From Streptomyces sp. NBC_01341 (GTDB lineage Bacteria; Actinomycetota; Actinomycetes; Streptomycetales; Streptomycetaceae): DNA of 64,000 bases. The number at the start of each line of letters is the position of its first letter. Positions within the stretch are counted from its first letter, which is position 1. The stretch lies in the NCBI RefSeq assembly GCF_035946055.1, contig NZ_CP108364.1, positions 7,347,388 through 7,411,387 of the forward strand. The letters run 5' to 3'. Positions 1 through 9,169 of the stretch are shown here, piece by piece. Under the pieces are notes generated by a model, which saw only the letters and a program-made list of their open reading frames with translations, was not told the DNA's origin and did not search any database. Both the position numbers and the translations under genes were made by a program.

Positions 1-2
1 CG

Positions 3-290
3 GTCCCACCCGTCATCGCCCTGTGCCGCGAGTTCTACGGCGAGGACAGCGCCATCGTCTTCGGCTGGGTCAACGCTTCCCACCAGATCGGCGCCGCGCT
101 CGCAGCCTTCCTAGGCGGCGTAGCCCGTGACACCTTCGGCAGCTACGACCTCGTCTGGGTACTCCTCGGCGCCGCCTGCGCCGCAGCCGCACTGCTCTCC
201 CTTGTCATCCGTCGCGCCCCCTCCACATACGCTACAACCTCGGTGCCCTTCTACCGCGAGACGGCATCATCGAGGCAGACCACAACGTGA
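3..290 (+). CDS. MFS transporter, C-terminal part (cut by window edge)
   Basis: An open frame enters from the left edge and stops at TGA 288-290. It reads like the last two transmembrane helices of a major facilitator transporter: a helix around FGWVNASHQIGAALAAFLGG, a short loop with RDTFGSYDLVW, then a second hydrophobic helix (LLGAACAAAALLSLVIRR) and a short polar tail. Only about 95 residues are visible, so substrate and start cannot be given. No gene follows on the same strand until the IS110 element. Confidence 0.7.
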   Translation, partial: VPPVIALCREFYGEDSAIVFGWVNASHQIGAALAAFLGGVARDTFGSYDLVWVLLGAACAAAALLSLVIRRAPSTYATTSVPFYRETASSRQTTT

Positions 291-431
291 GACCGATATC
301 GTCCGTCGCGTTGTCCGAAGCACCGGATCGAGCTGCGTCCCGAAGCGGTCCGAAGACACACTTCTCCCCCGCATTCGGGACGTTGGCCGCCCACTGAGCG
401 AAGATCGAGCTCCCGGCCACCTGGGCGCAGC

Positions 432-611
432 TCACGCCTCCCGCATCAGCCTGCCGGGTCCCTGCACGGCGTGGGCGTGGCCGGTGACTTCGCCGAGCGC
501 CAGGACCAGCCTCCCCCGGCCGTCCCGCAGTTCACCCGGCGCGTCGAGGAAGTGCGCGGGCACCTCCGACTCGTCCAGCGCCACCATCAGTACGTCGCCC
601 TGCCGGTACAC
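432..611 (-). CDS. small conserved protein of the YRQGDVL type (59 aa)
   Basis: Reads VYRQGDVLMVALDE near the start and LVLALGEVTGHAHAV near the end, a pattern I recognise from a common small Streptomyces protein of unknown function. GTG 611 is preceded by GGAGGGGAG at a good distance, which fixes the start. The protein stops soon after the GHAHAV motif, where relatives usually continue for some tens of residues, so it may be 3'-truncated. Too short and oddly placed to have been called by length alone. Function unknown. Confidence 0.55.
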   Translation of the reverse strand: MYRQGDVLMVALDESEVPAHFLDAPGELRDGRGRLVLALGEVTGHAHAVQGPGRLMREA

Positions 612-899
612 AGACGTCTCCCCTCCGCCCCGGCACCCCCTGTGCCGGTCACAGATGAAACGCTACGAGAGGGGTCTGACATTGATACTCGTAGCGGGTT
701 CCGGTGGTCGTGGCTCAGGGTCTGACTGACGTCCTGCTGGGCTGTCCTGCGACTGTTCTGTCCGACTGCCGGGACCCGTTCTCCATGGCTCCGGCCGGGT
801 GGAACGTGACTTGATAGGAGCTTGGCCAGAGGCCCCCTCAATGTCCTGTCTGACCCACCCGGCCGGCGTCACCTCGGGCCCGGGAAGGCAGCTGACAGG
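612..899. other. IS110 upstream non-coding region; possible bridge-RNA locus
   Basis: No gene is seen in these 288 bases. A perfect 9-bp inverted repeat, CGCTACGAG (661-669) and CTCGTAGCG (688-696), encloses an 18-nt loop. A second GC-rich stem-like run lies close to the transposase start (GGAGCTTGGCC near 815). IS110 elements encode a structured bridge RNA in a non-coding end, and this is the place to look for one here. That role is inference only. Confidence 0.35.
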
Positions 900-1970
900 A
901 TGACCGTGACGATCGCACCCGCCACCGAACTGGATGCGGTGTTCGGCGGAGTGGACTCCCACGCGGACACGATCCATGTCGCGGTCATCACCGACCGGGG
1001 CGGCCACGTCGCCGACGCCGAGTTCCCCACCACGTCGGCCGGATACGCCGCGGCGGTCGCGTTCCTGAACGCCCACGGCACGGTGACGGCCGTCGGTGTC
1101 GAAGGGACCTCCTCCTACGGCCTGGGGTTCACCCGTGCCGACCCGGTCAGCGGGATACGCGCCCTCCACAACGCCGCACGGTCCGCCGTCAACGCCCGCA
1201 CCGCCACGTGGAACCAGATCGCGCACATCCTCATCACTGCTCCGGATGACATCCGAGTCAAGTACACCGCTCTGCGCGGCAAGACACAGGTCGACGCGAT
1301 CTCTCGACTCCGTCCCACGGGCGATGGACCGCGCGTCGCTCTCCTGACGGCTCTGAAGAGCCTCGCCCGCCGAGTTCAGGCCCTCAGTGCGGAACACGAC
1401 GCTCTCACCACTGCCCCGGGCGCTGCCGCCACCGAGCACAACCCCGGCCTGCGTGCTGCGTTCGGTGTCGGCCCCGACACCGCGTCCCCGCTGCTGGTGA
1501 CCGCCGGCGGCAACCCTGACCGCCTGCGCACGGAGGCATCCTTCGCGGCCCTCTGCGGCGTTGCACCCGTCCCCGCCTCCAGCGGCAGGACCAACCGCCA
1601 CCGTCTCTCCCGGGGCGGCGACCGCGGAGCGAACTCAGCCCTCTACCGCATCGCTCTCGTCCGCGTGTCCAGCGACGCCCGCACCCGTGAATATGTCGCC
1701 CGTCAGACCGCCGCCGGACGCACCAAGAAGGAGATAATCCGCCTGCTCAAGAGGGCGATCGCCCGGGAGATCTTCCGCTACCTCACCACGCCCGTCGCCG
1801 TCCCGGACATCGCCGACCTCCGGCCCGCACGCCAGGCCAAGAACATCACCCGCACCACCGTCGCAGAACACTTCGACGTCTGGCCTGCGGTGATCTCGTG
1901 CCTCGAACGCGGCACACGCCGCGACGACGCCCTCGCAGATGCCTACCGCGACTGGCTCACCGCCGCTTAA
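900..1970 (+). pseudogene. IS110-family transposase with the central catalytic segment deleted
   Basis: Starts MTVTIAPATELDAVFGGVDS with the first RuvC-like aspartate in GVDSHAD and a glutamate in VEGTSSYG, then jumps straight to ADPVSGIRALHNAARSAVNA. In the family about 60 residues lie between these blocks and include the last two acidic residues of the DEDD site (usual context KSDPIDA); they are absent here. The C-terminal Tnp20-like half is present (FAALCGVAPVPASSGRT, HRLSRGGDRGAN). The deletion keeps the frame, giving 356 residues instead of about 400. The ATG at 900 is preferred over an upstream in-frame codon at 822 because family members begin at this motif. Catalytically dead unless complemented. 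Confidence 0.85.
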
Positions 1971-2011
1971 CGCAGCCACCCAACAACTCCTCGTCCCGAA
2001 GACGCCACATC

Positions 2012-2422
2012 ATGGATGATGAGGCGATGTTCGTCCGCACCCAGAGCCTGCCGCAGACCTCGCAGCGGCCCATGACAGTTCGGGTTCATACCCCCATCGG
2101 GTCCGTGGTGGTGCTCTGGGGCGGTGCCCCGCAAGAGGCAGACGGCCAACACCTTGTCGAATGGACCGTCGACGACGACGTCCACTGGGGCCAGAACACC
2201 CGGCCGGCCCCTTCTGTCGAGGCGGGACTCCGACAGGAAGGCGACCGGGTGATCATGCGCGGCCTCCTCCACCTCACGGAAAACGGCGCCGCCCATCTAC
2301 AGATGGGCCCCTGGTCCGTGCTGTTCGATCTGGCAACACCGATCCCCAGCGGCCTGGACGAGTCCTGGGTTGACATCAACGTCCGATCCGAGAGCGTCGC
2401 CCTTCACCCCTACCAAACCTGA
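2012..2422 (+). CDS. conserved hypothetical protein (136 aa)
   Basis: Begins MDDEAMFVRTQSLPQ; an alternative ATG lies five codons in. The body looks like a soluble beta-rich domain (VRVHTPIGSVVVLWGG, HLVEWTVDDDVHWG) ending SVALHPYQT. No signal peptide or membrane segment. I do not recognise the family; the size and acidic character would fit an immunity-type protein, but nothing nearby is a recognisable toxin. It lies just downstream of the IS110 remnant and upstream of two fused gene fragments. Confidence 0.5.
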   Translation: MDDEAMFVRTQSLPQTSQRPMTVRVHTPIGSVVVLWGGAPQEADGQHLVEWTVDDDVHWGQNTRPAPSVEAGLRQEGDRVIMRGLLHLTENGAAHLQMGPWSVLFDLATPIPSGLDESWVDINVRSESVALHPYQT

Positions 2423-2478
2423 CCGGACCACCACCAGGTTCTCGGCCTCCCTTGACTACCAATAGGAGCATCAGTGGC

Positions 2479-2708
2479 TCACTGCGACTCGAGCCACCGT
2501 TTGAAGTACGAGGCGCTGCTGCAGGGGGAAGGCTGGTCGCACCCGGGACCGCCGCCGGAGGTGATGCCGACGACGACGCCGCCCAGGACCGCGGGGCCGC
2601 CCGCGTCGCTGTTACAGACAGCCTTCTCGCCGTTGGCCAGGCCTGCGCAGAACCTGCCCGTGGTGTCGAAGGGCGCGCCGGGTTCGCTGTAGACGCCGGC
2701 GCAGGAGA
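2479..2708 (-). pseudogene. trypsin-like serine protease, C-terminal fragment with Ser to Ala change
   Basis: The minus strand encodes the last third of a chymotrypsin-fold protease: FCAGLANGEKAVCNSDAGGP, then VVVGITSGGGPGC and a closing helix YFKRWLESQ. The active-site block normally reads GDSGGP; here it reads SDAGGP, so the nucleophilic serine is replaced by alanine. The N-terminal two thirds, with His and Asp, are missing. The fragment abuts the tpg fragment head to head at about 2700, marking a recombination joint. Confidence 0.7.
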
Positions 2709-3133
2709 TCGGTGTCACCGCCGACTCCGTCAACCGCTACCGGCGCGGCGCCCGCAAGCATCCCCGCGCCGACGTCGCCGCGAATATCGACGACGCGGTC
2801 CGGGCACGCTGGCAACCCCTGGTGCGCAAGCGCCGGCAGAAGCAGGCCGCCGCCTCGGGCGGCATCACCGTGGAGATGAGGGCCAAGTTCGGGTACTCCG
2901 CACCGGTCGGCACGACCGAAGACGGACGCTTCCGACGTCTCACCGTCCCCCTCCCACCCGCCTACGCACAACGCCTCTTCGACGCCCGTAACACCGGCGC
3001 CAGCGACCAGCAGATGCGCACAATCATCGCCGAAGGCTTCCAGGACATCTACTTCCAGGACGGCGGAAACCGCGCCCTCGGAATTTCAGACGTGGCCATC
3101 AACGACATTGACTATCTGGATCTGGACTACTAA
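2693..3133 (+). pseudogene. tpg-like telomere terminal protein gene, 5'-truncated
   Basis: The frame after the stop at 2690-2692 encodes the second half of a helix-turn-helix (AQEIGVTADSVNRYRRG), the arginine-rich linker, a FGYSAPVGTTEDGRFRRLTV segment and the C-terminus YFQDGGNRALGISDV...DYLDLDY. This parallels the intact Tpg-like gene at 54.0-54.6 kb (ARFGFAAPAGSSDD, YFREWGRRAHGL). The N-terminal 40 or so residues are gone and no start codon with a ribosome site is present. It is evidence for a past second telomere-protein locus. Confidence 0.72.
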
Positions 3134-3210
3134 TTGCAGCCGTTTATCGCGGCATGCAGGAGCAAGTGTTGAGCCGAGGCGCGATAGTTGTCACCAAGGC
3201 AGGCGCGTTG

Positions 3211-3582
3211 TCAATTCGCGCCGGTGGCTGGCTCATCCGGGGGCTTGCTTCTGGCAACGCCGGTGCAGGCAAGTACTGCGGTAGCACTGGCGTTGAGGAA
3301 GAGCATGAACGTCCAGGATGTGTCTGCCGCGTTGATGCGTCCGATGCGGAGAGGCTCCTCTGCCGCCTGGAACAAGAGGTCCACGGTGGCAGCGAGAGCC
3401 AGTGTCGGCTGGCCGCGCTTCTGGGTAAGACGGAGCCGCCTCCGGTAGATGCGTGCGAGGTGGTCGGCAGGAGTAGGGCCGTCCGAGACGATGAAGGTTC
3501 CGCCGGTGATCAACGCGTCGCGTGCGGGTCCACATGCCGTGGTCTGCTCGCCGAGCATCCTGGCGAGCTCGTCGCGCGTCAC
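3211..3582 (-). CDS. conserved hypothetical protein (123 aa)
   Basis: From GTG 3582 it reads VTRDELARMLGEQTTACGPA, then LITGGTFIVSDGPTPADHLA, RIYRRRLRLTQKRGQP and LFLNASATAVLACTGV. A longer reading from 3726 adds 48 residues, but that stretch coincides with a run of direct DNA repeats and does not look protein-like. A GGAGG lies immediately before the GTG, closer than usual. Soluble, no signal or membrane segment. Family not recognised. Confidence 0.45.
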   Translation of the reverse strand: MTRDELARMLGEQTTACGPARDALITGGTFIVSDGPTPADHLARIYRRRLRLTQKRGQPTLALAATVDLLFQAAEEPLRIGRINAADTSWTFMLFLNASATAVLACTGVARSKPPDEPATGAN

Positions 3583-3592
3583 GCCTCCACCT

Positions 3593-3744
3593 GGTGACAG
3601 AACGGCTGCTGAATGAGCGTCTGTGACAAGTAGCCTGCCTCCCAGGTGACAACCAGGGTGCTTCGACCCAGCTGTTCTGCCAGCATATTCGGCTCCACCG
3701 GTGACAACTATCGTGCTTCGGCTCAAGTGTGACTGAGCGCTTCA
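3593..3744 (+). repeat. cluster of GTGACA direct repeats
   Basis: GGTGACA or TGTGACA/T occurs five times in about 140 bp, all on the same strand (3593, 3622, 3645, 3700, 3728). Two copies share more context: GGTGACAAC followed by GTGCTTCG (3645-3665, 3700-3720). The last, TGTGACTGAGCGCTTCA (3728-3744), recurs exactly at 6447-6463. The arrangement resembles binding sites at a transposon end or recombinase arm sites. GTGACAAGTAG (3623) also recurs at 36511, beyond the Tn7-like element. Confidence 0.55.
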
Positions 3745-3923
3745 CCTGGCGGCTGAGCGGTCGACTTGGCGGAACGAGTACTCACAGGTCCGCGCTCTGG
3801 TCGAGCCTCGCGCCTACTGCCTCCGATGCGCCCCGAGTGGTTCACGTCGGCCAGTGATCCGGCGCGGGGCTGAGCTTGTCCGTCTCGGCAGCAGGGACGA
3901 CGACCACGTGTCACGATCGCATC

Positions 3924-4129
3924 ATGGAATCTACCGAAGCTGACACAGGGCTTCCTCGTGGCATGGGAGCGCCGGCGATTCGCGCGCTCTCGCAGTCGCG
4001 GGATACAACGAGCTCAGCCAGCTCGCCGGTGCGTGCGAGGAGGAGCTGAAGGCCCTGCACGGCGTGGGCCCCAAGGCTTTGCGTGTGCTCCGCGCTGCCC
4101 TGGGGGAGCGCGGCCTCAGCTTGAGCTGA
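3924..4129 (+). pseudogene. helix-hairpin-helix DNA-binding protein, 2-bp insertion
   Basis: ATG 3924 opens MESTEADTGLPRGMGAPAIR. At about 3990 the sequence has CTCTCG where CTCG would keep the frame; the correct continuation, AGYNELSQLAGACEEELKAL then HGVGPKALRVLRAALGERGL, is in another frame and stops at 4129. The HGVGPKA hairpin is a helix-hairpin-helix motif, and the two halves together match a common ~65-residue Streptomyces protein. The extra TC looks like a dinucleotide slip. Presumably non-functional. Confidence 0.65.
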
Positions 4130-4242
4130 CGTGAACGCCCTCCAGCATGCCCGGGTTGATTGCTTCGGTCGGCGAGTTCGGGACTGCTGCGGCGCACACA
4201 TGCGGCAGGACGCCCGAAGCAGTCCGGCCCGGGGTGTTTCGG

Positions 4243-6123
4243 TCAGCCGGTGGTGTGCATCAGCAGTATGGCGATGTCGTCGGTGCGGGGTGTGGTGCGC
4301 AGGGCGTGCTGGAGGAGGACGTGGGCCAGGGCGTCGAGGTCGTGGGTGGGGGAGTGGGCGAGGCGGTCGGCGAGTTCGCCTACGGCGTGATCGATGTCGA
4401 TGCCGGGGCTCTCAACGAGGCCGTCGGTGAAGAAGGCCAGGGTCGAGCCTGCGGGCAGCGAAATGTCCGTGGTGGTGTACTCGGCGTCAGGTGCGACGCC
4501 GAGCAGCAGGCCGGCGGGCAGGTGGAGGGCTTCGGTCTGGCCGTCGGGAAGGCGCAGCAGGGGTGGTGGGTGTCCGGCCGTGGCGAACGCGGCCCGGTGT
4601 TCGGCCAGGTCGAGGTGGGCGTAGAGGCAGCTGGCGAACAGGCCCGGGTTCAGGTCGCACATGAGCTGGTTGGTGCGGGCCAGGAGTTCGCCAGGGCGGG
4701 TGCCGGCGGCAGCTTGGGTGTGGATGGCGGTGCGTAGCTGGCCCATCAGAGCGGCCGCCTGGACGTTGTGGCCTTGGACGTCGCCGATGACCGCTGCGGC
4801 GCTGGTGGCGTCGCATCGGATCATGTCGTAGAAGTCGCCGCCGATGTCCATGCCGTGGCTGGCGGGCAGGTAGCGGGCCGCGACCCGCAGACCGGGTAGG
4901 GCGGGCAGTTCCCGGGGCAGCAGGTCGTGCTGGAGTGCGTGGGCGAGGTGGTGCTTGGCGTCGTAGAGGCGGGCCCGGTCCAGTGCTTGGGCGACCAGGC
5001 CCGCTACTGAGCTCAGAAGGTTGCGTTCGGAAGGCGGGAAGGGTCTGCTCCTGCCGTAGGACAGGACCAGGAGTCCGACGGTACGGCCGCGGATCACCAG
5101 GGGGAGGAATGCCCAGGCGTCTCTGCCGCTGTAGGCGACGGCGTCCGGGTAGGTGGACCGGAACTTCTCGAAAGTGTCGAAGAAGAGGGGCTTCTGGTCG
5201 GTCAGAGCCTTCGCAGGCGGTGTGTGCGAGGACAGGGGTTCGCCGTCGAAGCGGGCGAGGAATTCAGGATCGTAACCTCGGTGACCGACGATGCGCAGGC
5301 GTCCTCCCTCGACGGTCATGAGGACCAGGCCCGCGGCGCCGAAGACGGGAACAAGTTGGTCGGCGACCCGCTCGGTCACGTCCTGAACACCCACGGTCTC
5401 GGTCAGGCTCGCCGCCAGGTGCATCAGGTGGTAGAGCGTGGAGGCCCCGGCCGCCCCCGGAGAAGTCCGCGCGTACGCGGATTCCTCCGGGTCGCGGGAC
5501 GGTGCGGACCGCATAAGGGTGATGTCGACGCTCACGCCCGTGGCATCGGGGAAGAGGCGGACAAAAAGCCTTCGCCCCGGTGCCCTCGTGGTGGTGAAGT
5601 GCCCGGGCCGGCGACCGATGACGGCTGCACGGAAACGGTCCTCGAAGGTACGCCCGCCGAACCATGCCAGGTGTTCCCACGGACGTACGCCCAGCAACTC
5701 GGCGGCCCCCGCTCCGAGGAGATCGGCCGCCGCGTCACTGACGAAGGTGATCCGGCCTTCCAGGTCCAGGGACAGCGCCCCAGGCAGTCGGGAGGCAAAA
5801 TCGTGTGCGGCCATGGCCTCGGCCCGGGACGGCTGGTGGGGGCGGACCGGTTCGACCACCCGGGGACGGGTACCGGCCACAAGCGGGCGCCCCGCGTTTC
5901 CGGCGGAGCCCAGCAGCGCTCCCGCCCGTCGGCAGAAGCTGCTGATTTCCTTGCGCTCCTCCCGTCCCAGACTCGCGGGGTGCGAGGAGGGCCACAGCAG
6001 GCAGACAGCCCCCCGCACGGCATCACCGTCAGTGACAGGCGCGGCGGCTACCGCGTGTTCGGGTACGACGAGAGCGAGCCTCGGGTAATGGAAGGCCAAC
6101 TGCTCCGGGCTCCCGACCCAGAC
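4243..6123 (-). pseudogene. PAS/GAF SpoIIE-type PP2C phosphatase, 5'-truncated
   Basis: Encodes a sensor phosphatase. In order: remnant of an N-terminal GAF-like region (VWVGSPEQLAFHYPRLALVV), a PAS-like region (LDLEGRITFVSDAAADLLGA), a second GAF domain, and a C-terminal SpoIIE PP2C domain with GGDFYDM, IGDVQGHN, TAGHPPPLL, FFTDGLVE and DDIAILL, so the metal-binding residues are intact. Such proteins dephosphorylate anti-sigma-factor antagonists. Homology to the paralogue at 25-27 kb begins abruptly near 6123 and the first ~85 residues are missing. The only start in the remaining frame is a TTG at 6099 without a clear ribosome site, so expression is doubtful. Confidence 0.75.
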
Positions 6124-6504
6124 ACACGGCGTACATGTTCGCGATGAGATCGAACTTCATCTGCTCCCCATCGACGTGCATCCGCGCGGTGGCGGGAAAC
6201 GCCCGGCCGTCGACGAGCTCAGCCTTGCTTCGGTGCACCGGAGAGGGGCTTTGCGACGGTGAGGCAGGCAGGCGTACCCGGAGTCGTGGAGGTCGTCGTT
6301 CTGCCGGCCCATGGGCCGCGGTGTGCGGTTGACGCTCCGGTGCTTGCGGCTCTTCTTCTGCTTACTTACCAGGTGGATCTCACCGACATCGACTGTATCG
6401 AGCTCAACTTCTGGCCCTGCGCACTGCGGACGGACCGGAACCCACTTGTGACTGAGCGCTTCAGTTGGCGGGTTTGAACGTTGTGGATGGCGGCCAGGTT
6501 TCCG
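6124..6504. other. intergenic junction, no recognised gene
   Basis: Short frames on both strands do not resemble any family I know. The stretch holds the truncation point of the SpoIIE gene and the second copy of TGTGACTGAGCGCTTCA (6447-6463), in the same orientation as at 3728. Confidence 0.4.
6447..6463 (+). repeat. second copy of TGTGACTGAGCGCTTCA
   Basis: Exact 17-bp match to 3728-3744, followed in both places by TGGCGG a few bases on. The two copies are direct repeats 2.7 kb apart bracketing the helix-hairpin-helix and SpoIIE pseudogenes. Confidence 0.7.
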
Positions 6505-7884
6505 TCAGGCGCCGCCCCAGACTGCGGCGTCCGTGCCCCACAGTCCGGGTGAGCGTGCCCAGTTCACCGGGCCTCCCTCGTACGACACCGGCGGCAGTGC
6601 GTGTCGCAGCCGGCCCATGGGGCTGTCCGTCTCGGTCAGCCGACGGCCGGTGTCAAAGCCGTCGTCCTCGTCCGAGGCGGGGGCTAGGTCGTGGACCAGC
6701 CAGTGCGCGGTCTGCGTCAGGGCCAGGCGGACCAGCCGGGTGCCGCCCGTATGGTGCTGCTCGGCGAGCGCGCGCAGTACCCCGGCCGCCAGCAGATAGC
6801 CGGTGCCGTGGTCGAGCGCCTGGGCGGGCAGCGCGCCGGGCGAGTCCGCGGAGCCCTCCAGTTCGGCGATGCCGGTGGCCACTTGGACCAGGCTGTCGAA
6901 GCCGCGCCGCTCGCGCCACGGCCCGTAGTGACCCCATGCGGACAGCTGGGCGATCACGAGGCCCGGACGGCGCCCGGCGAGCGCCTCGGGCGTCAGCCCG
7001 AACCGGTCCAGTGCGCCCGGCCGGTAACCGGTGACCACCACATGAGCCTCATCGAGCAGTTCCTCGAACATCCGGCGGCCGGTCGCGTCCCCCAGGTCCA
7101 GGGTGGTCGAGCGTTTCCCCATCCCCGTGTCGTTGTGGGCCTCCTGGCTCTCCGGCAGCTGTGGGGCGTCGATCCGCAGCACGTCCGCCCCGAGCAGCGC
7201 CAGCGTGCGGGTGGCGACCGGCCCGGCGAGCACCCGGGTCAGATCCAGGACGCGCAGCCCCGCGCACGGCAGCGCGACGGCACCGCGCATCCGTTTCGGG
7301 GCGTCGTCTAGCCGCGTCATCGTCAGCAGCGGCTGTCCCGCGACCATGGTCCCCTGCTTGCTCTTGGCCCACTCCTCGGGGCCGCGTGCCGCGACGGCCA
7401 GACCACCCGCTGCGTACACGGTCTCCTCCACCTCCAGCGCGGTACGTTCCTCGATCGCCCGCGCCACCGCCTCCGCTCCGGCATCCCCCGGCACCCCGAG
7501 GGCGGCGAGCAGCCGGGCCCGATGGTGCGGGTAATTGGCGTGCGTACGGACCCATCCGTCGGCCGCCCGCCAGAACCGGGACAGCGGCGCGAAGGTCGAC
7601 CACGCATGCCCGTCGACCCGCACCAGCCGGTCGCTGAGGAACGCCGTCGCGACCGACTCGTCATCGACCCGCACCCGGGGCACGGGCCGCCCCGTGCGCA
7701 CAGAAACGAGCTCGGCGGCCGCGAGCGAGCACACCGCGACGGCGGCCCGCGCCAGCTCGATCACGGGCAGCCGCGCCGGCAGCCCTCCGGACGGCCCACC
7801 GTAGGACAGCCGGTCGAGTAGAGAAGGATCGGCACCCAGTGCCGCCCAAGCCTGCGAAGCACCTGCGAAGAATGGAGAGGTCAC
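6505..7884 (-). CDS. class III CoA-transferase (CaiB/BaiF family), 459 aa
   Basis: A family III acyl-CoA transferase. Key blocks are LRVLDLTRVLAGPVATRTLA (CoA-binding start of the fold), DVLRIDAPQ, NDTGMGKRSTTLDL, the GYRPGALDRFGL segment and QLSAWGHYGPW. The first ~200 residues also resemble the same fold (TGRPVPRVRVDDESVATAF), so it is a duplicated-type member. GTG 7884 is chosen because VTSPFFAGASQAW is where family-like sequence begins; no convincing ribosome site precedes it. It stands alone, with nothing nearby that defines the acyl substrate. Cytosolic. Confidence 0.8.
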   Translation of the reverse strand: MTSPFFAGASQAWAALGADPSLLDRLSYGGPSGGLPARLPVIELARAAVAVCSLAAAELVSVRTGRPVPRVRVDDESVATAFLSDRLVRVDGHAWSTFAPLSRFWRAADGWVRTHANYPHHRARLLAALGVPGDAGAEAVARAIEERTALEVEETVYAAGGLAVAARGPEEWAKSKQGTMVAGQPLLTMTRLDDAPKRMRGAVALPCAGLRVLDLTRVLAGPVATRTLALLGADVLRIDAPQLPESQEAHNDTGMGKRSTTLDLGDATGRRMFEELLDEAHVVVTGYRPGALDRFGLTPEALAGRRPGLVIAQLSAWGHYGPWRERRGFDSLVQVATGIAELEGSADSPGALPAQALDHGTGYLLAAGVLRALAEQHHTGGTRLVRLALTQTAHWLVHDLAPASDEDDGFDTGRRLTETDSPMGRLRHALPPVSYEGGPVNWARSPGLWGTDAAVWGGA

Positions 7885-8066
7885 ACCCGCACTATGGCAC
7901 CGAGTGCCACATACGGGAAAGGTCCCGGCCGCCACGCACCCGGCACTTGGCAAGGCCCGAGAAGCAGGCCCCTGCCAAGTGCACGCCCGACAACCACAAC
8001 GCTCATCCGCTAACGACCTTGGGGGCGATAACGACGGGTGGATGTGAGGTCGCACGGTAGGTCACG

Positions 8067-8150
8067 TTGGTGAAAGTTCGGCTCGGACTGTTCCACGCCG
8101 CTTTGGTCGGACTCTACGGCGGAGACCGCTGCACCATTTCGGCGCTGCTG
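8067..8150 (+). pseudogene. tiny IS5-family transposase remnant
   Basis: VRLGLFHAALVGLYGGDRCT aligns with LRLGLPHAALAQLYGVDRST of the IS5-type transposase that follows at 9.2 kb. Only about 27 codons remain, with no flanking homology. A footprint of an earlier insertion. The rest of 7885-8320 shows nothing I can name. Confidence 0.5.
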
Positions 8151-8320
8151 GCAGCCCCCGGCTTTGCGTGCTTGAGGCCTGTGCCTGCCCAGAACGTGAT
8201 GTCGGAATCCTGCCAGCACGACCCTTGGGGACGGAGCACCATAGTTCTCGAACCCGCTCGGAAAAGGGTGCGTTCCTGTGCCCTGCGGGATGGGAATCCG
8301 CTTTCAAGAGAAGGGCAACC

Positions 8321-9127
8321 GTGGACCTGAAGCTTTTAGACCGAGTCGCCATCGTTACCGGCGCGTCCAAGGGCATCGGGTTGGCTGTCACCCGTTCCCT
8401 GCTGGAAGAGGGCGCCAAGGTGGTGGCAGTCTCTCGTCGGATGACGCCGGAACTGAAGGACCTCAAGGGGGCCGGCCTCCTCCATGTGTCGGCCGACTTG
8501 ATGGACCCGGATACAGCGGGTCGAGTCGTCGATCGCGCGATCGCACACTTCGGTGTGCTTGACATCCTGGTGAACAACGCGGGCGGGCCGCCACCCGGCA
8601 TCACCATGCCTCGCACCGGCTTCTTCGACGGTGACGACGCCGAGTGGCAGGCCATTTTCGAGTTCAACCTGTTCTCGACCGTCCGTATGATCCGCGCCGC
8701 GATTCCCCGGATGATCGAGCGCGGTGGCGGTTCCATCGTCAACGTCTCCACCGGTATGGCCCGTCAGCCCGCGAGCGTCAACATCGAGTACGGAGCCGCC
8801 AAGGCAGGACTGTCCAATCTCACCAAGGCACTGTCGGAGGAGTTCGGCCCCCAGGGGATCCGGGTCAACACAGTATCCCCGGGTGCGGTGCGGACCGCGT
8901 GGTGGACGGAGAAGGGGGGAGCCGCAGACGTCATCGCCGGAATGGCCGGCACCGACCGTGAGACCGTCCTGGAGACCATGGCCCCGCAGATGATGGGGCA
9001 GGTGACAGGCCGTCTGATCGATCCGCAAGAGGTCGCTGACGCCATCTTGCTCCTGGCTTCACCACGGTCGGCAAGCACCATTGGTGCCGACTTCGCCATT
9101 GACGCCGGGTTCCACAAGAGCTTCTGA
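8321..9127 (+). CDS. SDR-family oxidoreductase (268 aa)
   Basis: Classical short-chain dehydrogenase: TGASKGIG cofactor motif near the N-terminus, NNAG, a catalytic serine region (IVNVSTGMA), YGAAK with catalytic Tyr and Lys, and a closing SPRSASTIGADFAIDAGF typical of family members that shield the active site. GTG 8321 is preceded by GAAGGG at suitable spacing; longer upstream reading is not conserved. Reduces or oxidises a hydroxyl or carbonyl with NAD(P)(H); substrate unknown. Not in an operon, as an IS5 element starts right after it. Confidence 0.85.
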   Translation: MDLKLLDRVAIVTGASKGIGLAVTRSLLEEGAKVVAVSRRMTPELKDLKGAGLLHVSADLMDPDTAGRVVDRAIAHFGVLDILVNNAGGPPPGITMPRTGFFDGDDAEWQAIFEFNLFSTVRMIRAAIPRMIERGGGSIVNVSTGMARQPASVNIEYGAAKAGLSNLTKALSEEFGPQGIRVNTVSPGAVRTAWWTEKGGAADVIAGMAGTDRETVLETMAPQMMGQVTGRLIDPQEVADAILLLASPRSASTIGADFAIDAGFHKSF

Positions 9128-9169
9128 CTTACACGGGGTTGGTTCGGCCGCCGTGACGTGCGATGGGCG

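Noticed and set aside
822..899. upstream start for the IS110 transposase
   Set aside because: The extra 26 codons are arginine- and proline-rich and unlike family N-termini; ATG 900 gives the standard beginning.
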